The notes under the pieces are model-generated. The model was not told where the DNA came from, ran no database searches, and was given only the letters and a program-made list of their open reading frames with translations. A stretch of DNA of 5,911 nt, from assembly GCA_018819665.1 (NCBI GenBank), contig JAHJOY010000271.1:1-5911 (forward strand), given 5' to 3'. Positions within the stretch are counted from its first letter, which is position 1, and each line of letters starts with the position of its first letter. Shown piece by piece: positions 1 to 5,890 of this stretch. The position numbers and the translations under genes were made by a program. The DNA comes from a bacterium (lineage in GTDB: Bacteria; Atribacterota; Phoenicimicrobiia; Phoenicimicrobiales; Phoenicimicrobiaceae).

Positions 1-95
1 AGTTCACGATGTCTTGATATTTTATTATCATTAGGAGTTCACGATGTCTGTGTATTATAATGACCCTAAGAAGGGTTCACGATGTCTGTGTATTT
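1..95. repeat. Three spaced direct repeats, probable insertion-sequence end (IS21-like)
   Basis: Three direct copies share the core gttcacgatgtct, starting at 2, 37 and 75 (periods 35 and 38). The second and third copies are identical over 20 bp, gttcacgatgtctgtgtatt (37-56 and 75-94); the first keeps 13 bp before diverging. Multiple short repeats near the tips are a known trait of IS21-family elements, where they probably bind transposase, and the ttcacgat core resembles IS21-type ends I recall. No transposase gene is visible, so the element would lie left of position 1. The innermost copy lies inside the 3' end of the peptidase gene. The family assignment is inference; the repeats themselves are directly seen. 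A dispersed non-IS repeat is the alternative. Confidence 0.5.
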
Positions 96-752
96 AATAC
101 TTAGTAGCTGAAAGACTGCCACCGAGGCAGCAGCCACATAGGTAAATGCCGCGGCGCTTAAAACTTTTTTAACGGAATTAATTTCTTCTGTGTCCGAAAC
201 AATATTTGCCCTAACCAACAGGTTTACCGCTCTCTTGCTGGCATCAAATTCGACCGGTAAAGTGACTAACTGAAACAGGACTGCTAAGGAAAAGGCGATA
301 ACGCCGATATCCATCAGGGCAGGAAAACTGAAGATAAAGCCGATTAAAAACAGGGGGACTGCCATGCGGGAGCCGATATTGGTGACCGGTACCAGATTGC
401 TGCGAAGGGAGAGCGGAAAATAATTTTTGGCATCCTGAAGGGCATGACCGATCTCGTGGGCTACAATTCCCTGGGCAGCTAATGATTTACCATAATATAT
501 TTCTTTGGAGAGGGCTAATTTTTTCTGCCTGGGGTCATAGTGGTCAGAAAAGCGGCCTTCTATCGGTTCTATCTTAATATTGCTCAAATTGTTTCGTAAT
601 AACAGTTCCTCAGCTGTTTCCTTCCCGCTTAATCCGTTTTTGGCTAATATTTTTGAATATTTTAAATAAGTTGTTTTAACCTTGTATTGGGCATAGAGGG
701 TTAAAATTATAGCCGGTATTAAAATAATTATGGTACTGTCGAAAAAAAACAT
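66..752 (-). CDS. YugP-type membrane zinc metallopeptidase (Zn_peptidase_2 family)
   Basis: A 228-residue predicted membrane metallopeptidase of the YugP / Zn_peptidase_2 family, whose substrates are poorly known. A hydrophobic N-terminal segment lies at about residues 5-21, followed by a soluble part with the family signature SDHYDPR (69-75) and LSKEIYYG (81-88). The zinc site HEIGH is at 99-103, with His99, His103 and catalytic Glu100. Further membrane segments lie at about 131-147, 149-166 and 198-217. LPVEFDASKRA (165-175) follows the third segment; its Glu168 is a plausible third zinc ligand by analogy with M48-like proteases. The start is ATG at 752-750, preceded by a strong AGGAGGT (757-763) 4 nt upstream. 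The length is normal for the family, but the last residues (KYTDIVN, 219-225) are encoded by a copy of the left-end repeat and the stop TAG follows, so the native tail appears replaced. The catalytic body looks intact. In Clostridia this gene often sits in the same def-fmt neighbourhood. Confidence 0.9.
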   Translation of the reverse strand: MFFFDSTIIILIPAIILTLYAQYKVKTTYLKYSKILAKNGLSGKETAEELLLRNNLSNIKIEPIEGRFSDHYDPRQKKLALSKEIYYGKSLAAQGIVAHEIGHALQDAKNYFPLSLRSNLVPVTNIGSRMAVPLFLIGFIFSFPALMDIGVIAFSLAVLFQLVTLPVEFDASKRAVNLLVRANIVSDTEEINSVKKVLSAAAFTYVAAASVAVFQLLSIKYTDIVNPS

Positions 753-780
753 AAAAACCTCCTGTTGTTTTCCGTTAATA

Positions 781-834
781 GACAGGCGAGACGCCTGTCC
801 TACGATTAACGAGCTTGATGAATCAAGCCCCTAC
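781..834. repeat. Two tandem REP-like hairpins between fmt and the peptidase gene
   Basis: The first hairpin has perfect 8-bp arms gacaggcg (781-788) and cgcctgtc (792-799) around a 3-nt loop. The second has arms gcttga (813-818) and tcaagc (823-828) around a 4-nt loop. On the minus strand each is introduced by GTAGG (799-803 and 830-834), which suggests two members of one repeat style in the same orientation. Neither is followed by a T-run on the minus strand, so they do not look like intrinsic terminators, and the downstream peptidase gene has its own strong ribosome site. Similar GTAGG-headed short palindromes recur between genes in many uncultured bacterial genomes, as I recall; copy number in this genome cannot be seen here. 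They may stabilise or process the mRNA. Confidence 0.6.
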
Positions 835-844
835 CTTTTATAAA

Positions 845-1801
845 TTACTCGCCTAATGCTTCTCCTGTTTTGATTTTATAGCCATTAACAAACTGGTTTG
901 CGGTTAATTCTTTTGAGCCGGCAGGAATCAGCCTAAATATTTTTATAATTCCCTTATCCCCGGTAGAGATTAAAATACCATCTTTTTCAGTTTTAACTAC
1001 TATTCCGGGTTTAGGGTAACCTGTGTCCGCTTCATCCTGATAATCATCCAGAAATCTTGCCCGGGTAATTTTCAGTTTTCTGCCTTTATAATAGGTAAAG
1101 GCACCTGGGAAGGGAATAGTTCCTCTGATTAGATTATAAATCTTTTCTCCCTTATCACTCCAGTCTATTTTCCCATCTTCTTTGTTCATCTTGCGGGCAA
1201 AAGTTGCCAGTTTATTATCCTGGAGAATTCTTTCTATCTTCCCGCTTTTTATTTTTTCTAAAAGTTTGGGGAGGGATCTGGCGCTTAGAGCAGATAACCT
1301 GTAGTAAAGTTCCCCGCAGGTCTCATCCGGTAAAATGTCTATCTTCTCCTGAAAGATAATTTCACCGGCATCTACTTTCTCCTTCATAAACATAAAAGTT
1401 ATTCCGGTCTCCTTTTCACAGTTTATAATAGCCCGGTTAATGGGAGCAGCACCCCGATATTTAGGCAGGAGGGAGCCGTGGATATTTATACAGCCTATTT
1501 TGGGAATATTTAAGATATAGCTGGAAAGAATCTGGCCATAAGCAACTACCAGGATAATATCCGGGCTAAATTCCTTTATTCTCTTTATAGATTCCTCATC
1601 ATTGATGTTCTCCGGCTGAAATACTTCCAGCCCCTTATCGAGGGCTATTTTTTTTATGGGGGTGGGCAAAATTTTTCTGCCGCGCCCCTGGGGACGATCC
1701 GGCTGGGTAATTACCATGACCTGGTTTTCTTTAATATCAGCCAGTTTCTCTAAAACCGGCCCGCCAAAATCTGCCGTTCCCATAAAAATAATTTTTAGCA
1801 T
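845..1801 (-). CDS. fmt: Methionyl-tRNA formyltransferase
   Basis: A 318-residue enzyme that transfers a formyl group from 10-formyltetrahydrofolate to Met-tRNA(fMet) in the cytoplasm, making initiator tRNA for translation. The N-terminal catalytic domain opens with MLKIIFMGTADFGGPVLEKL. The tRNA-binding loop QPDRPQGRGRKILPTPIK begins at about residue 33. The formyl-transfer signature INIHGSLLPKYRGAAPINRA carries the catalytic Asn106 and His108, and the conserved acidic residue is Asp144 in VDAGEI. The C-terminal barrel domain (from about 203) has the conserved IRGTIPFPGAF segment. ATG at 1801-1799 is chosen over an in-frame GTG three codons upstream (1810-1808) because that GTG lies inside the Shine-Dalgarno AAGGTG. 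Length is typical of the family. The gene starts 10 nt after def stops, so the two are surely co-transcribed and probably translationally coupled. Confidence 0.97.
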   Translation of the reverse strand: MLKIIFMGTADFGGPVLEKLADIKENQVMVITQPDRPQGRGRKILPTPIKKIALDKGLEVFQPENINDEESIKRIKEFSPDIILVVAYGQILSSYILNIPKIGCINIHGSLLPKYRGAAPINRAIINCEKETGITFMFMKEKVDAGEIIFQEKIDILPDETCGELYYRLSALSARSLPKLLEKIKSGKIERILQDNKLATFARKMNKEDGKIDWSDKGEKIYNLIRGTIPFPGAFTYYKGRKLKITRARFLDDYQDEADTGYPKPGIVVKTEKDGILISTGDKGIIKIFRLIPAGSKELTANQFVNGYKIKTGEALGE

Positions 1802-1807
1802 AATTAT

Positions 1808-1813
1808 CACCTT
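1808..1813 (-). promoter_or_regulatory. Ribosome binding site of fmt, overlapping the def stop codon
   Basis: On the minus strand AAGGTG lies 6 nt before the fmt ATG at 1801. Its first bases are shared with the def stop codon TAA (1814-1812). This sets the fmt start at 1801 instead of the upstream GTG, and suggests that ribosomes finishing def feed initiation at fmt. Confidence 0.8.
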
Positions 1814-2300
1814 ATTGTTTTTTCTTTTTTAATTTATTTAACAATATCTGCCTTTCCATTCTTCCTACTCTGTCAATAAATAAAATCCCGTCTAAATGAT
1901 CGATCTCATGCTGCAGCGCGCGGGCAGCTAAACCCTCTTTGGTGATTTCAATCGTGTCTCCGTTCTCGTTAAGTGCTTTTACCGTTACTTTTGATGAACG
2001 CTTGACCTGGCTATAGATACCGGGAATACTTAAACATCCCTCTTCTGCTGCAAGTTCTCCCTCGCTTTTAACAATCATGGGATTTATCAATACTATTAAC
2101 CCGTCTTCCTCTCCGTCAATAACACTAATTCTTTTCGATACCCCCACTTGCGGGGCAGCAAGGCCTACTCCGGAATCAGCATACATGGTCTCAGCCATAT
2201 CTTTTATAAGATTCAATATTTCCGGGGTAATCTCCTTAACCGGTAGTGCTTTTCCCCTTAAAACGGGTTCGCCGTATTCTTTAATTTCTAATATTGCCAT
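1812..2300 (-). CDS. def: Peptide deformylase
   Basis: A 162-residue metalloenzyme that removes the N-formyl group from nascent proteins at the ribosome exit, the step complementary to Fmt. All three family motifs are intact: motif 1 GVGLAAPQVG (residues 44-53), motif 2 EGCLSIPG (87-94) with metal ligand Cys89, and motif 3 HEIDH (131-135) with ligands His131 and His135 and catalytic Glu132. The short, basic C-terminus (LNKLKKKKQ) and the length suit a bacterial deformylase of about 150-190 residues. The start is ATG at 2300-2298, giving the usual MAILEI opening; the frame stays open 14 codons further upstream, but that stretch runs through an intergenic stem-loop and matches no family sequence. 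AGGAG (2308-2312) is well placed for this ATG. The stop overlaps the fmt ribosome site. Confidence 0.97.
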   Translation of the reverse strand: MAILEIKEYGEPVLRGKALPVKEITPEILNLIKDMAETMYADSGVGLAAPQVGVSKRISVIDGEEDGLIVLINPMIVKSEGELAAEEGCLSIPGIYSQVKRSSKVTVKALNENGDTIEITKEGLAARALQHEIDHLDGILFIDRVGRMERQILLNKLKKKKQ

Positions 2301-2307
2301 CTGTTTT

Positions 2308-2312
2308 CTCCT
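2308..2312 (-). promoter_or_regulatory. Ribosome binding site of def
   Basis: AGGAG on the minus strand, 7 nt before ATG 2300. It decides the def start, because the reading frame continues upstream to 2342 without a comparable site. Confidence 0.8.
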
Positions 2313-2318
2313 GTTGTA

Positions 2319-2372
2319 AGATTGATGATTACACCGATACAATCTGTGTAATCATCCCTCAATCTGGGTAAT
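2319..2372. repeat. Stem-loop and direct repeats in the priA-def gap
   Basis: A perfect 11-bp inverted repeat, gatgattacac (2324-2334) and gtgtaatcatc (2346-2356), surrounds an 11-nt loop. An outer 5-bp stem, agatt (2319-2323) with aatct (2361-2365), can add to it across a 4-nt bulge. A 13-bp unit, caatctgtgtaat (2340-2352), recurs 20 bp later with one mismatch (2360-2372). On the minus strand no T-run follows the stem, so a terminator is unlikely. The position, about 7 nt upstream of the def ribosome site, would allow an effect on def translation or mRNA processing. Related gtgtaatc units are common dispersed intergenic repeats, as I recall, so a repeat-family origin is equally plausible. 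Confidence 0.65.
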
Positions 2373-2382
2373 TATTTTATCC

Positions 2383-4473
2383 CTATATCATCCTTACCGG
2401 ATCGACATCAATAGTCAATCTGTTTTTTTGGTCAAAATGCTTTGATAACATTTTATCATATTTTTTCTTAAATGCCTGATTAAATTTTTCCAAATCTTTT
2501 ACTTTTACTAAAAATTGTACTTTGAAGTCGTTTCTCGATTTCCATAATACCATATCTACAGCACCCAGCAATTTAAATTCCGCAGACTCTTTATCTTTGC
2601 GGAGGAATTCTAAATAACTGATTAGATATTCCGCCCTCTGTTTAACTGCTTCCTTCTCTTCTCCTAAGATCACGATTTTAATAATATGGGTAAAGGGAGG
2701 ATAATCCAGTTCTTTCCGTAATTCAATTTCTTTTTGGTAAAAATAATTATAATCCTGTTCTCTTAAGGCAACTATACAGTGATCTTCGGGGTTAAAGGTC
2801 TGAATAATCACTTCTTTGGGAAAGCTGATCTCCCTGAAAGAGGAAATAACTTCACTAAGCAGCTGAAAGGTCTTTTCCCCTGAACGATAATCCGGCAGAT
2901 TCAGCAGAGTATCAGCGGAAATAATCCCTATTAAATCTACATTATTAAAATCCACTCCCTTTAACACCATCTGGGTACCTATCAATATATCAGTATTTCC
3001 CTGATTGAATTCTTCCAGGATTTGCCGATAATCATCATCTTTAATTAACGAATCCCGATCCAGACGCCTTATTTCAGCCCGGGTGAACATCTTCTTGATT
3101 TCACTCTCTAATTTTTGGGTTCCCATCCCCAGGGGGCGAATCTCTTTACTGCCGCATTTAGCACAAACATCCGTTACTTTTGCCCTTTTCCCGCAGTTAT
3201 GGCAAATCAGCTGAGCCCTTTTTTGAATATCTAAATGATAAGAAAGCGAAGTATTGCAATCGGGGCATTTAGGTATATGGCCGCACTGGCTGCAAATCAT
3301 AAAACTCGAGAAACCCCTCTTGTTTAAAAAAAGTACGACCTGTCTTTTGTTCTTTAAACTTCTGGAAATGGCTTGCTGAAGTTCATAGCTTATTATCTTT
3401 TTTTTGGACTTTTCCTGGGTCATATCTATTATGGTTTTTTTTAATAGATTTTCTCTTTCCTCTCCGGTGTTCAGCTCCTCCTCCAGAAAATTATTTTCAT
3501 GGACATTCCAGTAAGATTCCACAGACGGCGTTTCACTGCTCAGAATCAGGGGGATGTTCTCCAATTCTGCTCGTTTTAGAGCCACTTCCCGGGCATTATA
3601 GCGGGGAGACCTTTCTTCTTTGTACAGGCTGCTATGTTCCCGCTCCACGATAATCAATCCTAATCTGTCAAAGGGCACGAATATGGATGACCTCATCCCC
3701 AGGGCTATATTTACCTGTGAATTTCTTATTTTAATCCATTTCTGATATTTGGCCTTCTGGTCTATCTTTTCATCAAAGACTACCATATTATCCTTAAATT
3801 CTTTTTCCAACAGCCCGGCTAATTCCGATAGATGAGATTCAGTAGGAGCTAATACAATGGCCTGCCTCCCCTCTTTTAGGGTCTTTCGGATACACCTTAA
3901 ATAGATTTTCATCCTGCTGCTAAAATCGTTTCCCCGGATTAGAACTGTTTTAAACTTTTTATTATTTATAATATTTTCTATATCTTTTAAGAGGGTTTTT
4001 TCTTTTACTTCTTCTGCAGAAAATATAATTTCATTATCCGAGGATTTATCATCTTCGGGCAGCCGGGGGGGTTTTTGGGGTGAAATATCTGTTATATCGA
4101 ATTTGTTAAGCCAGGCCCTGCGGGTCTTGGGAATAGCATAATTTAAGATCTTTTCCCAGGAACAGAGATAATAATTAGAAATCCATTTGGTTAATCTGAT
4201 TACCTGGGGAGTAAGGATAGGTTTTCTATCGGTTATTTGCCGAATATCCTTTAAGTTTTTAACATCCGATTCAGCTAAAAATCCCACTACACATCCTGTA
4301 GTCACTTTACCCCGGAAAGGTATGGTCACTCTCGACCCGAGGGATATCCGGTCTTTTAAATCCTGAGGAATACAGTAGTGAAATATTTTATCAAAATTAT
4401 ATTCTAAGATTACTATTTCGGCATATTTCTTTTCACCATGCATATTAATAAACTCATTAATTCCATTATTCAC
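2383..4473 (-). CDS. priA: PriA-family primosomal protein N' with degenerate ATPase motifs
   Basis: A 696-residue PriA homologue. PriA recognises stalled forks and loads the replicative helicase. Regions in order: 3'-DNA-end-binding domain (about 17-115, YAEIVILEYN then GSRVTIPFRGK), a short charged linker (130-155), helicase lobe 1 (about 165-330), and a zinc-binding insertion with all eight cysteines (394, 397, 403, 406, 424, 427, 437, 440). Lobe 2 keeps GTQMVLKGVDF (499-509), and the C-terminal domain ends TIDVDPVRMI as usual. Motif III (SSETPSVES) is also recognisable. The Walker A position reads GNDFSSRMKIY (181-191) where the family has GVTGSGKTEVY; Walker B reads EREH (277-280) for DEEH; motif VI reads EVISSFRE (541-548) for QVAGRAGR. 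All align without gaps, so these are substitutions, not frameshifts. ATPase and helicase activity is probably lost. The GTG start overlaps the coaBC stop (GTGA); ATG at 4443 (residue 11) is a plausible alternative closer to the family's usual N-terminus. Neither has a strong ribosome site. Confidence 0.9.
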   Translation of the reverse strand: MNNGINEFINMHGEKKYAEIVILEYNFDKIFHYCIPQDLKDRISLGSRVTIPFRGKVTTGCVVGFLAESDVKNLKDIRQITDRKPILTPQVIRLTKWISNYYLCSWEKILNYAIPKTRRAWLNKFDITDISPQKPPRLPEDDKSSDNEIIFSAEEVKEKTLLKDIENIINNKKFKTVLIRGNDFSSRMKIYLRCIRKTLKEGRQAIVLAPTESHLSELAGLLEKEFKDNMVVFDEKIDQKAKYQKWIKIRNSQVNIALGMRSSIFVPFDRLGLIIVEREHSSLYKEERSPRYNAREVALKRAELENIPLILSSETPSVESYWNVHENNFLEEELNTGEERENLLKKTIIDMTQEKSKKKIISYELQQAISRSLKNKRQVVLFLNKRGFSSFMICSQCGHIPKCPDCNTSLSYHLDIQKRAQLICHNCGKRAKVTDVCAKCGSKEIRPLGMGTQKLESEIKKMFTRAEIRRLDRDSLIKDDDYRQILEEFNQGNTDILIGTQMVLKGVDFNNVDLIGIISADTLLNLPDYRSGEKTFQLLSEVISSFREISFPKEVIIQTFNPEDHCIVALREQDYNYFYQKEIELRKELDYPPFTHIIKIVILGEEKEAVKQRAEYLISYLEFLRKDKESAEFKLLGAVDMVLWKSRNDFKVQFLVKVKDLEKFNQAFKKKYDKMLSKHFDQKNRLTIDVDPVRMI
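3154..3294 (-). other. Zinc-binding insertion of PriA, eight cysteines retained
   Basis: Four CxxC pairs at residues 394/397, 403/406, 424/427 and 437/440. Spacing matches E. coli PriA (as recalled) except for three extra residues between the second and third pairs. In PriA this module binds two zinc ions and is needed for primosome assembly. Its full retention beside lost ATPase motifs argues that the protein is still under selection. Confidence 0.85.
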
Positions 4474-5663
4474 TTTATTTTTAAAATTTCATCTAAGATT
4501 TTTTCAGCCATATTAATTTTAGGCATAAGGGATAATTCCCTGGCTATCCCTTTGCTGTTTATCAGCCTGGCTCTATTTCTATCTGAGCCAAATCCGGCTT
4601 CTTTTGCCGATATATCATTAGCGACAATTAGATCTAATCTTTTTTCCTTCAATTTTTTAAGGGCATTGGCCGCCAAATTTTCCGTTTCAGCGGCGAATCC
4701 GACTAATATTTTATCTCCTTTTTTCTTTCCTAATTCATAGAGGATATCGGGAGTTCTTTCCAGCTCGATAAGCGGATTTTTATTTTTTTCTTTTTTGAGC
4801 TTTCCGGCAAATATTTCCTTGGGTCGGAAATCAGCTACTGCTGCGGCGGAAATTATTATATCCGCCTCCGAAAAATATTTAAAAACTTCTTTTTTCATCT
4901 CTTCCGCAGATTCAATTGAAATTGTGGTAATCCCCCTGGGGGCGGGTAAAGAGGTTGGTCCGGTTATTAGAATAACCCTTGCCCCTCTGGCCCGGGCAAT
5001 CTTTGCTAAAGCGAATCCCATCTTGCCGGAAGAATAGTTAGAAATAAATCTTACTTTATCAATGGGTTCTCTGGTACAGGAAGCAGTGACCAATACCGTC
5101 TTGCCCTGGTAATCATTTTTAAAGGTTAGAGCATACTCAACCGTATCTACTATATCTTCGATATTTGCTAATCTGCCCTCTCCTGTTTCGCCGCAAGCCA
5201 ATTGGCCATATTCTGAATCAATAAACTCATACCCTAAAGCGGTTAATTTTTCTACATTCTGCTGATACAGGGGGTTAGATATCATATTTTTATTCATTGC
5301 CGGGGCAAAAATGACCTTCGCTTTAGAAGCCATAACTGTAGTAGTTAACATATCATCAGCGATACCCTGGGCGATTTTACCGACAATATTTGCCGTAGCT
5401 GGGGCAATCAATATCAGGTCAGCCCATTCGGCAAGAGAGATATGTTTTACTGCTATCTTATCATTGGTAGAAAACAGATTATCTATTACCGAATTTCCGG
5501 AAAGAGTTGAAAAGGTTAAAGGCTGAATAAATTTGGCGGCAGATTCGGTCATAATTACAAAAACCTCTGCGCCTTTTTTCTTTAATAAACTCACTATCTC
5601 CGCTGCTTTATAAGCGGCTATGCTTCCGGTAACTCCTAGAAGTATTTTCTTTCCTTTTAACAC
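4470..5663 (-). CDS. coaBC: Bifunctional CoaBC: phosphopantothenoylcysteine synthetase/decarboxylase
   Basis: A 397-residue fusion carrying out two steps of coenzyme A synthesis: CTP-dependent joining of cysteine to 4'-phosphopantothenate (CoaB, C-terminal half), then FMN-dependent decarboxylation to 4'-phosphopantetheine (CoaC, N-terminal half). CoaC shows GSIAAYK (13-19), catalytic His74 in VKHISLAEWAD, the flavin/oligomer segment APATANIVGKIAQGIADDML (87-106), PAMN (121-124), and Cys157 in ACGETGEG. CoaB begins at about 188 and shows TREPIDKVRFISNYSSGKMG with the conserved Asn209, AAAVADFRPK (273-282), KLKK (288-291) and GFAAET (322-327). The glycine pair usual before TREPID is Ser-Cys here (195-196). 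Length is typical. The start is GTG at 5663-5661, preceded by AGAGGT (5670-5675) with 6 nt spacing. The stop TGA overlaps the priA GTG. This is the first gene of the run in the window, with no gmk or rpoZ directly upstream. Confidence 0.97.
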   Translation of the reverse strand: MLKGKKILLGVTGSIAAYKAAEIVSLLKKKGAEVFVIMTESAAKFIQPLTFSTLSGNSVIDNLFSTNDKIAVKHISLAEWADLILIAPATANIVGKIAQGIADDMLTTTVMASKAKVIFAPAMNKNMISNPLYQQNVEKLTALGYEFIDSEYGQLACGETGEGRLANIEDIVDTVEYALTFKNDYQGKTVLVTASCTREPIDKVRFISNYSSGKMGFALAKIARARGARVILITGPTSLPAPRGITTISIESAEEMKKEVFKYFSEADIIISAAAVADFRPKEIFAGKLKKEKNKNPLIELERTPDILYELGKKKGDKILVGFAAETENLAANALKKLKEKRLDLIVANDISAKEAGFGSDRNRARLINSKGIARELSLMPKINMAEKILDEILKIK

Positions 5664-5669
5664 TTTTTT

Positions 5670-5675
5670 ACCTCT
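5670..5675 (-). promoter_or_regulatory. Ribosome binding site of coaBC
   Basis: AGAGGT on the minus strand, 6 nt before the GTG at 5663. It supports the non-ATG start, for which no nearby in-frame ATG competes. Confidence 0.75.
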
Positions 5676-5682
5676 TTTTTTT

Positions 5683-5705
5683 CGTATATCGTATATCGTA
5701 TATCG
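5683..5705. repeat. Heptanucleotide tandem repeat (cgtatat)3
   Basis: Three perfect consecutive copies of cgtatat at 5683-5689, 5690-5696 and 5697-5703, followed by cg. The array ends 7 bp from the coaBC ribosome site, inside the expected 5' leader. Such arrays can vary in copy number by slippage; any effect on coaBC expression is inference. Confidence 0.85.
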
Positions 5706-5741
5706 TTACCCGGTTACCCCGTTTGTCAGTTAACCAGTTAA
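5705..5741. repeat. Short direct repeats gttaccc and cagttaa
   Basis: gttaccc occurs at 5705-5711 and 5713-5719 (8-bp period), and cagttaa at 5727-5733 and 5735-5741 (8-bp period). Both pairs have the same period and follow directly on the heptamer array. They may be the remains of decayed tandem arrays or dispersed repeats. No regulator binding site is recognised. Confidence 0.55.
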
Positions 5742-5757
5742 ATCAGTCACTAACTTC

Positions 5758-5890
5758 AAATACAAGTTGCAAGATGGAAATTCATCCGTCCCGAAGTATT
5801 TCTGTCATTGCGAGGAACGAAGTGACGAAGCAATCTCATCTAAAAACCAAAAACCGTAAACTAAAAACTGTGAATTTGCATCTTGTATTT
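5758..5890. mobile_element. 133-bp inverted-repeat-bounded unit, MITE-like
   Basis: The ends form an inverted repeat. The outer 9 bp are perfect: aaatacaag (5758-5766) and cttgtattt (5882-5890). The right end, reversed, reads aaatacaagatgcaaattc; the left end (5758-5783) gives the same 19-bp sequence with one mismatch once a 7-bp insertion (ttgcaag) is removed. The interior has no coding capacity and contains a dispersed repeat motif and an A-rich stretch. Size, terminal inverted repeats and lack of genes fit a miniature non-autonomous element, but no target duplication is evident, and two facing copies of a short dispersed repeat would look the same. Confidence 0.4.
5804..5837. repeat. Dispersed attgcgagg...gaagcaatctc repeat
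   Basis: The stretch contains gtcattgcgaggaacgaag (5804-5822) followed by tgacgaagcaatctc. Its outer parts attgc (5807-5811) and gcaat (5830-5834) can pair to close a hairpin. This is a variant of a short intergenic repeat I recall from many unrelated bacterial genomes. No function is known to me, and copy number in this genome cannot be judged from one window. Confidence 0.6.

Noticed and set aside
1..95. CRISPR array at the left edge
   Set aside because: The repeats are only 13-20 bp, diverge between copies, are separated by 18-22 bp, and the last lies inside a coding sequence. No cas gene is visible.
781..828. Intrinsic terminator between fmt and the peptidase gene
   Set aside because: Neither hairpin is followed by a T-run on the transcribed (minus) strand.
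2301..2342. Longer N-terminus for Def starting at 2342
   Set aside because: The extra 14 residues resemble no deformylase, run through the stem-loop, and lack a ribosome site, whereas ATG 2300 has AGGAG at good spacing.
3154..3933. Frameshift or pseudogene as the cause of the odd PriA motifs
   Set aside because: The frame is open for 696 codons, flanking segments align without gaps, and the zinc cysteines and C-terminal motifs are retained.
4438..5526. Plus-strand open frames opposite coaBC
   Set aside because: They are antisense shadows of a well-conserved gene, with no recognisable protein family.
5683..5732. Promoter for coaBC on the minus strand (ctgaca with gatata)
   Set aside because: The spacing is about 19 bp and the -10 match is poor. 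The AT-rich bases belong to the heptamer repeat.
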